A DNA stretch of 7,427 nucleotides from Ignavibacteriales bacterium (GTDB lineage: Bacteria > Bacteroidota > Ignavibacteria > Ignavibacteriales > Melioribacteraceae): the NCBI GenBank assembly GCA_020059785.1, contig JAGVBL010000160.1, positions 1-7,427 on the forward strand, in the 5' to 3' direction. The notes beneath the pieces are model-generated. The model did not search any database. It saw only the letters and a program-made list of their open reading frames with translations, and was not told the origin of the DNA. This document shows, piece after piece, positions 5,985-7,427 of the stretch; the first letter of the stretch is position 1; each line of letters opens with the position of its first letter. A program made the translations under genes and the position numbers.

Positions 5985-7427
5985 CAGGCTACAACCTCTT
6001 TAGCAACTATTTTGTTACTGCAGAATTCTTTTATCTTTACGGAAATTCCGACCGGATCAATTCCAATTAATTTATGAAGTTCTTCCTGAGTTCCATGGTC
6101 AATAAATTTATCGGGTAAACCGATTCTAAGAATATTATTCTTATAATTTTTTTCAGAAAAATATTCGAGAACACCGGTACCAAATCCGCCAACAATACTA
6201 TTTTCTTCCAGAGTTACAATCTTATCAAATCGTTTTGAAATTTCATCTAAACGTTCAGTATCGAGTGGTTTGATAAATCTAATGTTGATTATTTCCGGAT
6301 TAATTCCCGCATCATTTAAGAGAGGTAGAGATTTCTTAGCATATTCAACCATATTACCCACAGCAAGAATAGCAACATCTTCACCACTTTTTATCAGTTC
6401 ACTGCTTCCGATAGGAATTTCTGTAAACCCTTCTTTCAATTCGACACCAAGTGCAGAACCCCGCGGATATCTAAGCGCAATAGGACCTTTTTTATAATTA
6501 GTTGCTGTAAATAGCATATCACGCAATTCAGCTTCATCCTTAGGAGACATAATTACCATACCCGGTATCATTCTCAAATAGGAAAGATCGAACGTGCCAT
6601 GATGAGTGGGGCCATCAGCACCAACTAAACCGGCTCTATCAAGAACGAATACAACATGGAGCTTTTGAAGAGCAACATCGTGTATAATTTGATCGAATGC
6701 ACGCTGTAAGAATGTTGAGTAGATAGCAACAACAGGAATAATACCTTGAGTTGCCAGACCGGCAGCAAATGTAACAGCATGTTCTTCTGCAATTCCAACA
6801 TCATAATATCTATCCGGTACTTCCTTCTGAAGAATATCTAAACCGGTTCCATCGGGCATTGCTGCAGTAATACCAACAACTTTATCATTAGATCTAGATA
6901 TTTCTACTAATGCTTTACCAAAAATAGTTGTGTATGCCTGAGGTGCACCGGCTTTCTTAAATGCCTGACCTGTAACTTTATCGAAAGGAGTGGAAGCGTG
7001 AAGTCTTTGAACATGACCTTCAGCGGGTTTATATCCTTTTCCTTTTTCACTAAGAACATGGACAAGAATTGGTCCGTTTAGTTCTTTTACCTGCTCGAAA
7101 ATTTTCACAAGCTGATTAATATTGTGCCCGTTAATAGGTCCAAAATACCTGAATCCTAATGCCTCGAATAACATTCCCGGTGTAACGATAGCTTTAATAC
7201 CATGTTCAACTCTTGCTGCTACTTTTCTAATTCTATCCCCAAAGTCATCTAATTTACCTGTAAGATCCCAGATGGCACCTTTAAATCTATTATACTCTGG
7301 ATGAGAAATCATTTCAGTAAAATATTTAGAAATCTGCCATACATTGGGAGCAATCGACATTTGATTATCATTTAAAACTACTATGAGATTACTTTTTAAC
7401 ATTCCGGAATTATTCATAGCTTCATAA
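5984..7427 (-). CDS. dxs: 1-deoxy-D-xylulose-5-phosphate synthase, C-terminal three quarters (5' end outside window)
   Basis: Condenses pyruvate and glyceraldehyde 3-phosphate, with thiamine diphosphate, in the first step of the MEP pathway to isoprenoids. The frame is open to the window edge: upstream of the ATG at 7417 it reads Y-E-A, matching the AYEAMN stretch inside known DXS proteins. That ATG is therefore internal and roughly 160 N-terminal residues, including the GDGA thiamine-binding motif, lie outside. Numbered from that Met, NDNQMSI at 16-22 completes the cofactor and Mg site, GPINGH is at 93-98, and GKGYKPAE at 126-133. VGIAEEHAVTFAAG at 207-220 carries the Glu (E211) that activates the thiamine ring. 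GADGPTHHG is at 266-274 and LRYPRGSA at 315-322, before the transketolase C-terminal domain. The gene ends in TGA overlapping the oxidoreductase ATG. No damage is visible. It appears to be the upstream part of an operon that runs on into the two-component pair. Confidence 0.96.
   Translation of the reverse strand, partial: YEAMNNSGMLKSNLIVVLNDNQMSIAPNVWQISKYFTEMISHPEYNRFKGAIWDLTGKLDDFGDRIRKVAARVEHGIKAIVTPGMLFEALGFRYFGPINGHNINQLVKIFEQVKELNGPILVHVLSEKGKGYKPAEGHVQRLHASTPFDKVTGQAFKKAGAPQAYTTIFGKALVEISRSNDKVVGITAAMPDGTGLDILQKEVPDRYYDVGIAEEHAVTFAAGLATQGIIPVVAIYSTFLQRAFDQIIHDVALQKLHVVFVLDRAGLVGADGPTHHGTFDLSYLRMIPGMVIMSPKDEAELRDMLFTATNYKKGPIALRYPRGSALGVELKEGFTEIPIGSSELIKSGEDVAILAVGNMVEYAKKSLPLLNDAGINPEIINIRFIKPLDTERLDEISKRFDKIVTLEENSIVGGFGTGVLEYFSEKNYKNNILRIGLPDKFIDHGTQEELHKLIGIDPVGISVKIKEFCSNKIVAKEVVA

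Noticed and set aside
7415..7417. ATG at 7417 as the start of dxs
   Set aside because: The upstream codons Y-E-A continue the conserved AYEAMN stretch of DXS, and a protein starting here would lack the first half of the thiamine-binding site.

Overview
The window is AT-rich DNA with short intergenic gaps, and every gene recognised is an ordinary bacterial chromosomal one. The sequence style suggests a low-GC member of the Bacteroidota/Chlorobiota/Ignavibacteriota group, most likely an Ignavibacteria-type organism. The clues are an LDH-like malate dehydrogenase, an L21/L27 pair of that type, a PhoB/PhoR-like two-component pair, and a partial protein that looks like an outer-membrane beta-barrel. 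This placement is inferred from the look of the proteins; no search was run.

The left part is on the plus strand. It holds the 3' end of a probable beta-barrel protein (1-942), a small GHKL-type ATP-binding protein of the RsbW/SpoIIAB class (1030-1449) and a complete malate dehydrogenase, mdh (1542-2507). A strong hairpin at 2529-2556, with T-runs on both strands, separates mdh from the convergent genes to its right.

The right part is on the minus strand and has two units. The first is rplU-rpmA (ribosomal proteins L21 and L27), with a good promoter at 3190-3218. The second reads, in transcription order, dxs (partial, entering from the right edge), a Gfo/Idh/MocA-family oxidoreductase, a PhoB/OmpR-type response regulator and a PhoR-like histidine kinase. 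Its genes overlap or sit a few bases apart (TGATG between dxs and the oxidoreductase, 6 bases before the regulator, TAATG between regulator and kinase), so they look co-transcribed. The regulator and kinase should act as a signalling pair. DXS supplies isoprenoid precursors, and its link to the other genes is not evident.

No mobile element, CRISPR array, tRNA, rRNA or defence-like system was seen. What deserves attention is two apparent lesions about 1.2 kb apart. One is an in-frame TAA at codon 20 of rplU, normally essential. The other is a one-base frameshift right after the natural ATG of the histidine kinase, which separates its two membrane helices from the rest. Either the assembled sequence has errors here or these are real mutations. 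The oxidoreductase also has valine where the family's catalytic histidine is expected. I found no convincing new biological system.
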